From positions 1 through 36,623 of the forward strand of contig DDRT01000017.1 of NCBI GenBank assembly GCA_002343185.1: a DNA stretch of 36,623 nt, read 5' to 3'. How positions within the stretch are numbered: the stretch's first letter is position 1; each line of letters opens with the position of its first letter. The notes under the pieces are model-generated. The model did no database searches, was not told where the DNA came from, and saw nothing but the letters and a program-made list of their open reading frames with translations. The translations under genes and the position numbers were made by a program. Below, piece after piece: positions 13,542-21,914 of the stretch. Origin of the DNA: Deltaproteobacteria bacterium UBA2409. GTDB taxonomy: Bacteria; Bdellovibrionota_C; UBA2361; DDRT01.

Positions 13542-14783
13542 TTACGGCGTCGATAGCTCTGGTCTTGGAGCATCAGTTGATAGGTCACTAAATGATTCTG
13601 TTTCAGGTGAGAGCCTAACAAGTCGCTCTAAGTGCTCAAGAGCAGCTCTCGATTCTCCTCGCTTAAGACAAACAGATGCCTGATAAAGGCTACTAAGAGT
13701 ATGAACTGGAACGGGAAGCGTTCCATCAAATGAAGCAAGCGATTTAGCCTCTTTCTCTGCTTCAACAAGCATCCCCATTCCAACATATAGCCTTGTTAGC
13801 TCAAGTGATGCTGCTCCTTTGTCGCTTTTTTGAACCGCATCTTTTGCTCTTTTTGCAGCAGCAATCGCGCGATCAGGATCCTCTCTCCATAAGTCAATTA
13901 TTTCTCTAAAGTCGGCAAGAGTTTTTGTTCGTTCGGCTATTTCTGAAAGATAATGAGCAGCATTTTTTAGATCGCCAGCTTCTTTATATCTTTCAGCAAG
14001 TTCTTCTCTAGCAAAGATTGAGTTCGGATAGCTCTTAAGGTGATTTTTTAGAAGTTTATAATCTTCTTCGCTTTCAGTGAGAGATGCTCTAAGTTCAGCT
14101 TCAGCTAACTCGGTCTCATTAATCTCTGAGCCACCAAGATCGTAGTATCGATCCAGATATTCTCGCGCATCGCCTAGCTTTCCAAGTGATAGAGCAAGCT
14201 CATAGGCCATTTTAGCAGCCTTCTTATTTGGATGGTGGTACATGATTATTGCTAAGTTATCGAGAGCAGCTGTTTCATTTCCAAGATCAAGGTTTAGTTC
14301 AGTTGCATAAAAGAGGATCTCTGTATTAGTTGGAAATGAAGATCTCGCAGTATCGATATATTTAAGTTTCTCTTCCGGGTCTTCAATTAGTTTTGCTAGC
14401 TCAAGGCTAGCAAGGGCAGATAGGTCTTGTTGTGAAGATCTTGATAAAAACCTCTCCCACAGATTTTGTGCTTTCCCCATCTCACCAGATGCAACATAGT
14501 TTCTTGCTTCAACCAATAATTCAAAAAACTTTTGCTTCAAAGAGTCTGCTTTTTTAAGTGCTCTTTCTCTAAAGTAAGCCTTAATCCCAAAAGCAAGTGT
14601 TCCTAGGAATGAAACAAACATCCCAGAAACAAAAACTCCTAAAATTATGACTCCAGTATAAGTGGTGATGAACCAGGTTTTAGTAAGATATATAGTATGC
14701 TTTTCAGGGTTTAGAACTACTACGTAGATCGTAGCTCCAAGGAGCATTAATCCTGCTAAAAAGCGATTTACCTTTTTCAGCAT
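13542..14783 (-). CDS. LapA-like membrane domain fused to a TPR protein
   Basis: The 413-aa protein has two N-terminal membrane helices (about residues 8-25 and 41-66) separated by a short NPEKHTIYLTKTW segment. This matches the LapA (DUF1049) layout. A coiled charged stretch follows, then at least six helix-pair repeats of TPR type (for example ELAKLIEDPEEKLKYIDTAR, ELAERYKEAGDLKNAAHYL, LELTRLYVGMGMLVEAEKEA, ALEHLERLVRLSPE). In E. coli, LapA and LapB are separate neighbouring genes acting in LPS assembly control. Here both seem joined in one chain, but the C-terminal rubredoxin-like zinc domain of LapB is absent. It is the last gene in the obgE-rsfS direction. Confidence 0.7.
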   Translation of the reverse strand: MLKKVNRFLAGLMLLGATIYVVVLNPEKHTIYLTKTWFITTYTGVIILGVFVSGMFVSFLGTLAFGIKAYFRERALKKADSLKQKFFELLVEARNYVASGEMGKAQNLWERFLSRSSQQDLSALASLELAKLIEDPEEKLKYIDTARSSFPTNTEILFYATELNLDLGNETAALDNLAIIMYHHPNKKAAKMAYELALSLGKLGDAREYLDRYYDLGGSEINETELAEAELRASLTESEEDYKLLKNHLKSYPNSIFAREELAERYKEAGDLKNAAHYLSEIAERTKTLADFREIIDLWREDPDRAIAAAKRAKDAVQKSDKGAASLELTRLYVGMGMLVEAEKEAKSLASFDGTLPVPVHTLSSLYQASVCLKRGESRAALEHLERLVRLSPETESFSDLSTDAPRPELSTP

Positions 14784-14832
14784 ATCCCAGAGACTAACTC
14801 GGATTTTAGAAAGGTGAAAGCACCGTAAGGCG

Positions 14833-15183
14833 CTAAGCAGCAGCGGGTAGTAAAGAAACCCTTTTTGCTTTAGCCCAAAGCCCTTCTAGATCGTAGTACT
14901 CTCTAAGTGGTTCGTAAAAAATATGCACCAGAACTTCGCCTAAGTCTAAAAGCACCCATTGGCCATTTTCGAGCCCTTCAACAGACATAGGCTCAAGTCC
15001 TATACTCGAAAGGTCGTGCAGAACTCGGTTACAGATACCCTGTGCTTGTCTATCAGATCGTGCTGAAACGATAACAAAGTGGCTCGCCAGATCTGAGATC
15101 TTTGACAGATCCAGAATCGTTATGTCCTTTCCTTTTGCCTCGGAACAGGAATGAGCAACGCAAGCAACAATATCTTCAACCAT
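14833..15183 (-). CDS. rsfS: Ribosomal silencing factor RsfS (YbeB/Iojap family)
   Basis: The product binds ribosomal protein L14 and blocks subunit joining when nutrients run low. The RsfS core is intact: DITILDLSKISDLASHFVIVSARSDRQAQGI, then SVEGLENGQWVLLDLGEVLVHIFYEPLREYYDLEGLW. I chose ATG 15181-15183 (116 aa) because TTGGAG ends 8 nt upstream. A TTG start at 15198 would place the start codon inside that ribosome binding site. It lies in the usual obgE neighbourhood, but nadD, often between them, is absent, replaced by a 346-base non-coding gap. Confidence 0.93.
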   Translation of the reverse strand: MVEDIVACVAHSCSEAKGKDITILDLSKISDLASHFVIVSARSDRQAQGICNRVLHDLSSIGLEPMSVEGLENGQWVLLDLGEVLVHIFYEPLREYYDLEGLWAKAKRVSLLPAAA

Positions 15184-15529
15184 TATTAATTTCTCCAAAA
15201 ATGTAAGAACTAAAAAAGCGGGGTAAAATCCAGTGGGGTAGGTAAACTTGAAAATTTAATCTAGAGCAGCTAGGAAGCCGGTTTAAGGTCAAATTCGTCC
15301 TCCGGCTGATGTGAATGTCAATAAAATCAAAAAACCCTTATCCGTAAAGTTTTTTCTCCTTACACTATTAGATTATCAAAACCTTGGAATTGATACAATT
15401 TAGTTTTTTTCGTACTTCAATATTCAACTAAGTTGTCTATCCTTTAGCCTTTGCAGGGGGGAAAAAGTGTTAATATTTATGGTATTTAGCGAAATAAGCT
15501 AAGCGTTATCGGCAAAACTACCAATTTGT
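15184..15529. other. Non-coding gap between obgE and rsfS
   Basis: No ORF is supported on either strand. Small inverted repeats are present: AGCCGG (15276-15281) with CCGGCT (15302-15307), AAAAAAC...GTTTTTT around 15329-15355, and TTAGC/GCTAA near 15486-15502. The T/A-symmetric hairpin at 15329-15355 could terminate transcription in either direction. The rest probably holds the rsfS promoter, but I see no strong box pair. Confidence 0.4.
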
Positions 15530-16531
15530 TTACTCATCTGAAATGATCATTCTCTGAAGGGCAAATTTGAGCTCGGAAAGACCTACTCCTGTAACACTCG
15601 ATATAAAAAATACCCCCCCTCCAAGGGCTCTCGCTACAGAGTCTTTGTCGAAATCCTCTGGGGCAGAATCGATCTTTGTGACTACAGTAATCTTTGGTCT
15701 AAGGCTTAATTCATGTGAAAACTGAGCAAGCTCATACTCTATGGCCTCAAGAGTTTTCCTTGGAGCACCAGCTTCTATATCAGAAACTATGTCGTGAACA
15801 TCAACAAGATGAGCAAGCACCTTTGTTCTTTCAACATGTTTTAAGAACTGAATTCCAAGCCCTTTCCCCTCCGAGGCTCCTGGTATAAGTCCAGGAATAT
15901 CTGCTATCACAAACGATTTTCCTTCACTAAGTGAGACGACTCCAAGGTTTGGAGTGAGAGTTGTAAATGGATAATCTGCAATTTTTGGTTTAGCAGCAGT
16001 TAGACGCGAAATAAGTGTTGATTTTCCAGCATTAGGAAGTCCTATAAGCCCAACATGGGCAACAAGTTTTAGGGATAGATCAAAGGTTCCTTCTTCTCCC
16101 TCTTCTCCTGGCTGAGCATGTTCAGGAGCTCTGTTAGTTGGGCTTTTAAAAAAGTTATTTCCCTTTCCGCCTCTTCCACCTTTAGCAAGTATAAATTCGG
16201 AAGTTGGAGTATCAAGATCGCAGATTAACTCACCATCTTTGAAAACTTGTGTGCCTTGGGGAAGTGGAATAACAAGGTCTTCTCCATCTCGACCAGTTTT
16301 ATTGCTGGTTCCCCCTTTTTCGCCATTTTCTGCAATCCATCTTGGTTGATACTTTAGATCTAAGAGAGTTAATTTTCCGGTATCTACTTTAAGGATAACT
16401 GATCCACCCTTTCCACCATCACCACCATCTGGACCCCCAAGGGGAATAAATTTCTCACGCCTAAAATGACTTAAGCCTGCACCGCCTTTTCCAGCTTTTA
16501 CAAATATGGTTGCCTCATCGAGGAACTTCAT
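15530..16531 (-). CDS. obgE: GTPase Obg/CgtA
   Basis: This 333-aa ribosome-associated GTPase functions in 50S assembly and stress control. The glycine-rich Obg fold occupies about residues 1-158 (FVKAGKGGAGLSHFRREKFIPLGGPDGGDGG and later KGGRGGKGNNFF). The G domain follows with G1 GLPNAGKST, the PFTTLTPNLG switch, G3 DIPGL and G4 TKID, and an SSVTG G5-like motif. There is almost no C-terminal extension. It is downstream of rplU-rpmA in the canonical order and ends at a 346-base gap. Confidence 0.97.
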   Translation of the reverse strand: MKFLDEATIFVKAGKGGAGLSHFRREKFIPLGGPDGGDGGKGGSVILKVDTGKLTLLDLKYQPRWIAENGEKGGTSNKTGRDGEDLVIPLPQGTQVFKDGELICDLDTPTSEFILAKGGRGGKGNNFFKSPTNRAPEHAQPGEEGEEGTFDLSLKLVAHVGLIGLPNAGKSTLISRLTAAKPKIADYPFTTLTPNLGVVSLSEGKSFVIADIPGLIPGASEGKGLGIQFLKHVERTKVLAHLVDVHDIVSDIEAGAPRKTLEAIEYELAQFSHELSLRPKITVVTKIDSAPEDFDKDSVARALGGGVFFISSVTGVGLSELKFALQRMIISDE

Positions 16532-16559
16532 AGGACACCTCGAAACGAGCTATATATGC

Positions 16560-16811
16560 TTAGTTGACAGGTACTACTGAAACAGTGCGCTTTTCACCCG
16601 AGCGAAATTCTACTCTTCCCTCAGTGAGTGCAAATAAGGTGAAATCTCTTCCAGTTCCAACGTTTTTACCAGCATGATAGGAGCTTCCACGTTGACGTAC
16701 TAAGATACTTCCAGCTGACACAACCTCGCCACCAGATGCTTTAAGGCCTAGTCTTTTTCCTCTACTGTCTCTTCCGTTTCTTGTGCTTCCGCCTGCTTTC
16801 TTATGTGCCAT
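16560..16811 (-). CDS. rpmA: 50S ribosomal protein L27
   Basis: The 83-aa protein begins MAHKKAGGSTRNGRDSRGKR and continues with LGLKASGGEVVSAGSILVRQRG and GTDFT-like GRDFTLFAL, matching L27 throughout. The mature-type N-terminus without a leader peptide is directly encoded. It lies 10 bp downstream of rplU. Confidence 0.98.
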   Translation of the reverse strand: MAHKKAGGSTRNGRDSRGKRLGLKASGGEVVSAGSILVRQRGSSYHAGKNVGTGRDFTLFALTEGRVEFRSGEKRTVSVVPVN

Positions 16812-16821
16812 GAGAGATCCT

Positions 16822-17139
16822 TTAAACTGAAATTGATTCGATAACTACTCTTGTCAGATTTTGTCTATGACCCTTTTTATTTGTGTAGCCTTTGTGGTTA
16901 CGCTTAAAAACGATCACCTTATCATCGCGAAGTTGTCTGACAACTTTACCAACTACTTTTGCTCCGCTAACAATCGGAGTGCCCACTGTTTTAGTTTCAC
17001 CTTGAGAGACAAAAAGCACATCGTTAAAAACAACTTCTGAATTTTGACCAAGCTCAAGCTTTGGAACATTAATCTCCGTTCCTTTTGACACCGAAAATTG
17101 AGCCCCTCCGGTTCTTATAACCGCGTAATCATTAGACAT
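16822..17139 (-). CDS. rplU: 50S ribosomal protein L21
   Basis: The 105-aa protein begins MSNDYAVIRTGGAQFSVSKG and contains the L21 signature VFKRNHKGYTNKKGHRQ. I chose ATG 17139 because AAAGGTGA lies just upstream, the L21 N-terminus normally starts here, and the strong promoter at 17166-17194 would begin transcription near 17159, downstream of the longer frame's start at 17184. It is the first gene of rplU-rpmA-obgE. Confidence 0.96.
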   Translation of the reverse strand: MSNDYAVIRTGGAQFSVSKGTEINVPKLELGQNSEVVFNDVLFVSQGETKTVGTPIVSGAKVVGKVVRQLRDDKVIVFKRNHKGYTNKKGHRQNLTRVVIESISV

Positions 17140-17165
17140 AAAATCACCTTTATTAAGAGCTGGGA

Positions 17166-17194
17166 AGTATAGAGTAAAATACACCTTGAATCAA
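17166..17194 (-). promoter_or_regulatory. Sigma-70-type promoter for rplU-rpmA-obgE
   Basis: On the minus strand TTGATT (17194-17189), a 17-bp spacer, and TATACT (17171-17166) match the -35 and -10 consensus well. The predicted start is near 17159, leaving about a 20-nt leader before ATG 17139 that contains AAAGGTGA. Confidence 0.75.
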
Positions 17195-17276
17195 TAAGTT
17201 ACAAAACCCTATGAAAAGCAGGGTAGTTTTATATTAGCTTTAGGGTTCAGTAACTGTTATATTTGAGAGTTCAGGC

Positions 17277-17954
17277 ATGGAGCGTATAGCAGTCATAGAT
17301 GACGATGATTCAATTAGATTAAGCGTCGTTAATAATTTAGGGCTGGAAGGCTATGAGGTTGTAACTGCCTCAAACGGAGAAGAGGGGGTAACCCTAATAG
17401 AGGAAAAGCAGCCAAACCTAATCGTTCTTGATGTAATGATGCCTAAAAAAGATGGGCTTCAGGTTTGTAAGGAGATCCGAGGAAAGGGGATATCAACCCC
17501 GCTGATTCTTTTAACAGCAAGAAGTGCTGAAGTTGATAAAGTGCTTGGATTAGAGCTTGGAGCAGATGATTATCTTGCAAAACCTTTTGGGATGCTTGAG
17601 CTAGTAGCAAGGATAAAGGCACTTCTAAGACGTCACCAGAAAACTCTTGAGGTAGAGTCCGTAGAATTTTCTGATGTAATTGTAGATTTCAAGGCTTATA
17701 AGGCAGAGAGAAATCATGCAGCCTTAGAACTTTCAGCTCGCGAGTATCGACTTTTAAAATATCTTGTTTCTAAGAAAGGAAACGTTGTAACCCGTGATGA
17801 GCTTCTTGATGAAGTGTGGGGTTATAATTCATATCCATCAACAAGAACTGTTGATAATCATATCGCAAGACTAAGACAAAAAATTGAACACAACGTAGAA
17901 GACCCAAAACACATCGTCACTGTCCATGGTGTTGGGTATAAGTTTGTGGCTTAG
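17277..17954 (+). CDS. OmpR/PhoB-family response regulator
   Basis: The 225-aa protein has an N-terminal receiver domain (Asp8-11 acidic cluster, phosphorylated Asp52 in LIVLDVMMP, Thr/Ala in LLTARS, Lys in LAKPF). A C-terminal winged-helix DNA-binding domain follows (LSAREYRLLKYLVSKKGNVVTRDELLDEVWG...RTVDNHIARLRQKIE…VHGVGYKF). No histidine kinase gene is adjacent, so within this window it is an orphan regulator. It is divergent from rplU, with 137 bp between the two start codons. Confidence 0.95.
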   Translation: MERIAVIDDDDSIRLSVVNNLGLEGYEVVTASNGEEGVTLIEEKQPNLIVLDVMMPKKDGLQVCKEIRGKGISTPLILLTARSAEVDKVLGLELGADDYLAKPFGMLELVARIKALLRRHQKTLEVESVEFSDVIVDFKAYKAERNHAALELSAREYRLLKYLVSKKGNVVTRDELLDEVWGYNSYPSTRTVDNHIARLRQKIEHNVEDPKHIVTVHGVGYKFVA

Positions 17955-17966
17955 CTGTATTTCCCG

Positions 17967-18046
17967 CTCGGCGCTCGAGCCCAGGGAACCTCTTCGGTTC
18001 CCGACTTCGCTGATCGCTCGTCTCCCTCCCGCCGAGTTAGATTTCC
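17967..18046. repeat. GC-rich stem-loop island
   Basis: The outer arms CTCGGCG (17967-17973) and CGCCGAG (18040-18046) enclose a perfect hairpin, GGGAACC (17994-18000) and GGTTCCC (18006-18012). The island is much richer in G and C than its surroundings. It follows the regulator gene and may serve as a terminator or be a dispersed repeat. Confidence 0.6.
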
Positions 18047-18117
18047 GATTGTGCATGTCTTTTTGATTAATAAACCGAGATGTATTAGCCTTCCGCATAC
18101 TTTTAGGCAGGTAATTC

Positions 18118-20706
18118 ATGAAATTTTTGTTTGTTCTATTTTTGTTAGTATATAACGCAAGAGCACTTGATATCGAGGTTGATTCCTCCAGTGATGGAAC
18201 TCTCGCTGCTCTAAACGGAAATGGAACTTGCAGCTTACGTGAAGCAATTGCGAACGCAAACAATAACAACAATGGATACTCTGACTGCGACCCAGGCTCA
18301 GGAGCCGACAGAATAATTTTTAATGGCGTGTCTAATATTACCTTAGTAGATGAGATCTTCGTTACGACTGATATAAAAATAGAAGGCCCAGTAGTCATCT
18401 CTGGTGGTAATAGCACTCGGATTTTTAATGTTGCGGGGAGTAGTGCTGTTTTACGACTTGATGAAGTAACGCTTCAAAATGGTTTTACCACAGGAGCTGG
18501 AGGGGCGATCACTCAGGGCACTAATTCTCTGATTGATTGTAAGGAGTCAGTTTTTAAGAACAACGTTGCTCAAGGAAATGGTGGAGCAGTTTTTAGTAGT
18601 GGAACTTTTGATATCGATGCATGTAGCTTCGAGAACAACCAGGCTGGAAACGATGGAGGTGCCATTTATAAGAATGCAGGATTTCCTCTTACAATTAATG
18701 GCTCCAACTTTGCCGAGAATAAAGCGGGAACTGATCCAGCTAGTCAAACAGACGGAGGAGTAGGCGGTGCAATCTACCACACATCTTTTACAGTAAATAT
18801 AACTGGAAGCAGATTTAATAAAAACACAGCTAGAAGTGGTCAGAGTGCAAATTCAGGTGGTGGGGCGATTCATAATTCTAGCGGTACCATGAATATTACA
18901 GCATCAGTTTTTGCTGGAAATTCAGTTAGTGGAGATAGTTGGCATGGTGGAGCGATCTTTAATGCAGTATCGGGATTGCTATCTCTTAATTTTTCACACT
19001 TAGGGACTACACCGATTCCGCTACCAGCTCCATTTAATACCCTGACAGATCCTAATACCGCAACAGGGGTTGAATCACTCGGTGGAGCTGTTTATACAGC
19101 CGGATCTGCATTGATAGTAGGCACGTCATTCCTAGAGAATACCAGTGCCTTTGGTGGTGGAGCCTTTGCAAATACCAGCACTGGTGACGATGTCACGATT
19201 GCCAACTCTTCTTTTGGTGGAAATATAGCCACCAACCAAGGAGGTGCAATTTATCATCTAAGAGATGATTCTTTGTTGTCTATTATCAACACCACAATAG
19301 TTGATAACGTAGCATTAGAAGGTGGAGGAATTTACAACGAGGGAGATGGAGATAATGCTGGTGGCACCTTAAATGATGAAATATTACTTCAAAACGTAAT
19401 ATTATCTGCAAATACAGCATCTATTGGAGCTAATTGTGGTGGTGGAACGGCATCTGAAGAGAGTGTTAACAGCGTTTCGTATCCATTCGGATGTCCAGCA
19501 GCCGTAACTTCAAATGAAGATCCAAAAGTAGGAGCACCAGAGTTAACTTTTAGTATTCCAAATATAGTGACTTATGCTAGCTCTCTAGGAGCTGGAAGTT
19601 CGGCACTTGGAGCGGGAGATAATTCTATTTGCGTAGCACCTCCAGTTTTAAGCGTTGATCAGCGTGCATTTCCTAGACCACAGGGGGATCCAGATTGTGA
19701 TGTTGGCTCATACGAATCAGCTAATCCGGGTGCTACTAATACGCCAACTCCAACGAATACACCTACTCAGACAAACACCCCTGAGCCAACTGCAACTTTC
19801 ACAGCAACACCGGAATCGTCTGCAACTCCAACGTATACCCCTGAGCCTACCGCAACATATACCCCAACAATTGCTGGACCTACCCCCACATACACACCAA
19901 CCTCTGAACCGACTGCAACGTTTACTCCCACCGCGGTAGTGCCAACGCCGACGAATACCCCTGAACCTACAGCAACATTTACTCCGACAGTTGCTGGACC
20001 GACACCTACATTCACAGCGACACCGGAACCTTCAGTATCTGCTACGCCAACAAACACTCCTGAGCCTACTGCAACATCTACCCCAACAGTTGCGGGCCCT
20101 ACACCTACTTACACAGCCACTCCTGACCCTACGGTGACATTCACTCCAACAGCGGCAGGTCCAACAGGTACTCCTACTGCTACCCCAACCATAGTAATCG
20201 ATTGCGCAGGAGTAGTTGGAGGAAATTCTGTGTTGGATCGCTGTGGAGTTTGCAATGGTGATGGAAAGAGTTGTTTAGGATGCACAACTACGGTGAACAC
20301 AAAGAGTCAGCTTGGAATAGATAGCCGAGCTGCTTCTCAGCGGGATATAATCTTAAAACTACTCGTAAGGTACAAAAGGCTAGGCGGTAATAAAGCAGAG
20401 AACTTAGCTGCTAAAGCTAACTCTTTATATAAATCAGCCTGGACTTTTGCGTGGACCCTGCCTGAAGTTTCAGTTGAGTGTACTTCAACTCAGTTTTGTA
20501 CATCTGTAGATAACTCAGAATTTAAAAGCGGTTATGAGTCAACAATTCATGGTTTAACAAGAATGGTAAAAAGAATATCTAAACTTGTTGATAAGAAAGC
20601 TGGCGCGCAAGTTACAGGACGCTTTACAAAAAAGGCAGAGAGAAATCGCAAAGCAGCGCTTGCTCTGTTGAAAGGAATTCCTTCTAGTACTTCGAGCTGT
20701 TCGTAG
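18118..20706 (+). CDS. Large secreted surface protein: CSLREA, beta-helix, Thr-Pro stalk, Cys-rich and helical C-terminus
   Basis: An 862-aa mosaic. Residues 1-16 are a signal peptide. GTCSLREAIANANNN near residues 39-52 is the CSLREA motif of secreted bacterial proteins. About 90-530 holds repeats of the form GGAI…S…F.NN.A..GGAI, typical of parallel beta-helix or Pmp-type proteins. About 540-692 is a Thr/Pro stalk of repeated PTPTxT and EPTATFTPT blocks. Residues 695-722 form a Cys-rich DCAG..GG...DRCGVCNGDG module. The last ~135 residues are Lys-rich and helical. There is no C-terminal beta-barrel ending in Phe, so it is not a self-contained autotransporter. Surface adhesion or structural display is likely, but no ligand can be named. 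Confidence 0.8.
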   Translation: MKFLFVLFLLVYNARALDIEVDSSSDGTLAALNGNGTCSLREAIANANNNNNGYSDCDPGSGADRIIFNGVSNITLVDEIFVTTDIKIEGPVVISGGNSTRIFNVAGSSAVLRLDEVTLQNGFTTGAGGAITQGTNSLIDCKESVFKNNVAQGNGGAVFSSGTFDIDACSFENNQAGNDGGAIYKNAGFPLTINGSNFAENKAGTDPASQTDGGVGGAIYHTSFTVNITGSRFNKNTARSGQSANSGGGAIHNSSGTMNITASVFAGNSVSGDSWHGGAIFNAVSGLLSLNFSHLGTTPIPLPAPFNTLTDPNTATGVESLGGAVYTAGSALIVGTSFLENTSAFGGGAFANTSTGDDVTIANSSFGGNIATNQGGAIYHLRDDSLLSIINTTIVDNVALEGGGIYNEGDGDNAGGTLNDEILLQNVILSANTASIGANCGGGTASEESVNSVSYPFGCPAAVTSNEDPKVGAPELTFSIPNIVTYASSLGAGSSALGAGDNSICVAPPVLSVDQRAFPRPQGDPDCDVGSYESANPGATNTPTPTNTPTQTNTPEPTATFTATPESSATPTYTPEPTATYTPTIAGPTPTYTPTSEPTATFTPTAVVPTPTNTPEPTATFTPTVAGPTPTFTATPEPSVSATPTNTPEPTATSTPTVAGPTPTYTATPDPTVTFTPTAAGPTGTPTATPTIVIDCAGVVGGNSVLDRCGVCNGDGKSCLGCTTTVNTKSQLGIDSRAASQRDIILKLLVRYKRLGGNKAENLAAKANSLYKSAWTFAWTLPEVSVECTSTQFCTSVDNSEFKSGYESTIHGLTRMVKRISKLVDKKAGAQVTGRFTKKAERNRKAALALLKGIPSSTSSCS
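19735..20193 (+). repeat. Thr-Pro-coding degenerate tandem repeat
   Basis: The DNA shows variants of CCTGAGCCTACxGCAACAT followed by TACCCCAACA and GCTGGACCTAC, about five times with a period near 60 bp. They encode the stalk of the surface protein. Repeat number could change by recombination and alter stalk length. Confidence 0.7.
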
Positions 20707-20748
20707 AATTATTAAATTCTATTAACATATTCAAAGAGGGTAGTGCTC

Positions 20749-21204
20749 ATGAAAATCTCCACATTATTAATCGCCATACCAGCTTTTTTTATTTGGAAGT
20801 GGATATTTAGTAGACAATTCAAGACCCAAAGAGCAAAGGTTATAGCAGCATTAGTAATGGCTGTTTTTACCGTTCCAGCAGTTCATGTGTTTTTAATAAT
20901 TAAGCAGATAGTATCTGATTGTTCCTATGGTCGGGTTAAGTTCGATAAAGCTATATGGATCTCAGATGCAGAAAACAGATATTTAATGGCTAATGATCTT
21001 ATCGATTCTGGTATGTTGATTGGTAAAACGAAATTTGAAGTTAAGGAGATTTTAGGGGAAGGCACTGAGCGAAACTGGGATAATAAAGATCTGCTAGAAT
21101 ATTATCTGGGAGTTATCCCATGCCCTTTTGCTATGGATCCTTACATTTTATCTGTGGAGTTTAAAGACCAAAGAGTTGTAGAAGTCGTTCAATTTGAAGG
21201 TTAA
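20749..21204 (+). CDS. Small membrane protein with a possible BamE/SmpA-like C-terminal fold
   Basis: The 151-aa product has two N-terminal hydrophobic helices (about residues 4-18 and 30-52), then a soluble domain. DLIDSGMLIGKTKFEVKEILGEGTERNW followed by YYLGVIP…YILSVEFKDQRVVEVVQFEG resembles the helix-helix-strand layout of SmpA/BamE-like domains (Gx[ST]xxEVxxxLG). The similarity is weak and it lacks the BamE lipobox. I chose ATG 20749 because AGAGGG lies 8 nt upstream. A GTG at 20743 is possible. Confidence 0.6.
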   Translation: MKISTLLIAIPAFFIWKWIFSRQFKTQRAKVIAALVMAVFTVPAVHVFLIIKQIVSDCSYGRVKFDKAIWISDAENRYLMANDLIDSGMLIGKTKFEVKEILGEGTERNWDNKDLLEYYLGVIPCPFAMDPYILSVEFKDQRVVEVVQFEG

Positions 21205-21231
21205 ATCGCCCGTACGAATCAGGTTTGTGAA

Positions 21232-21313
21232 TGCTTGGGGGTCAGGCCGGAAGGCCTGACCAGGCAGCTGCTAGCATTTGACTGGTCAGGCCTTCCGGCC
21301 TGACCCCCAAGCA
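21232..21313. repeat. Perfect 32-bp inverted repeat, GGTCAGG/CCTGACC family
   Basis: The arms 21232-21263 and 21282-21313 are exact reverse complements over 32 nt, with an 18-nt spacer. Each arm contains its own 9-bp palindrome around GGAA or TTCC. It fills most of the gap between the convergent genes ending at 21204 and 21316. The left arm is shared with the element at 605-666. Confidence 0.85.
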
Positions 21314-21315
21314 AA

Positions 21316-21804
21316 CTAGGTTGAACTTAGAAAATCTTTCGACCAGATTAATGTTCTAAGAACCGAAATATCCAGAACCTGAACTCTATTAGTTTTTGAA
21401 TCACCTGATACGATCACAAAATTTCCTTGAGATGGCATGAACTCAAGCATCAAACTAAAGCAGTGCCCACATGGAACTGACCGTGGTTCGGTGTTAAGTG
21501 CTATTCCAATTAGTGGATTATCTTTACCTAAGAGACCCTCACTCACCATTCTTGTTATGCTTGTTCTCTCTGCGCAGATTGTACCTCCAAAGGAGGCATC
21601 CTCAACATTTGTTCCAAAACGATACTCACCATTTTTTGAAAGTGCTGCTGCTCCAACCTCATAATTGCTGTAGGGGTGGTGCCCTGGAACCGATTGCTTA
21701 GCTGCCAAAAGCCATGAGTTGATGTCTACACCAGGGAGATATCCCGATAGAAGAGCCTCAGGATTTGAAAGATTATCTTGGTTTTGTACCCAAATTGATT
21801 TCAT
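21316..21804 (-). CDS. cdd: Cytidine deaminase
   Basis: This 162-aa zinc enzyme deaminates cytidine/deoxycytidine to uridine/deoxyuridine for pyrimidine salvage. The active site is complete: TICAERTSI supplies zinc ligand Cys77 and proton-shuttle Glu79, and PCGHC supplies Cys112 and Cys115. HHPYSNYEVGAAALS near residue 42 matches the substrate-contact segment. The size and three-Cys site fit the homotetrameric type. An N-terminal extension of about 25 residues is longer than usual. The ATG start is at 21804. Confidence 0.88.
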   Translation of the reverse strand: MKSIWVQNQDNLSNPEALLSGYLPGVDINSWLLAAKQSVPGHHPYSNYEVGAAALSKNGEYRFGTNVEDASFGGTICAERTSITRMVSEGLLGKDNPLIGIALNTEPRSVPCGHCFSLMLEFMPSQGNFVIVSGDSKTNRVQVLDISVLRTLIWSKDFLSST

Positions 21805-21914
21805 AAAGCCTTGAAAATACTCGATGTTTCTATAAATGTACTAAATTTGTAAAAAAAATGCACCGAAAATGTAACGTCCCCCATCTTACCCATATGAGTG
21901 ATTTTGGGGGTCAT

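Noticed and set aside
15184..15529. nadD expected between obgE and rsfS
   Set aside because: No open frame or nucleotidyltransferase motif in this gap. The gene is simply not here.
19767..20057. 96-aa minus-strand Val/Gly-rich frame
   Set aside because: It is the complement of the Thr-Pro repeat region of the surface protein gene.
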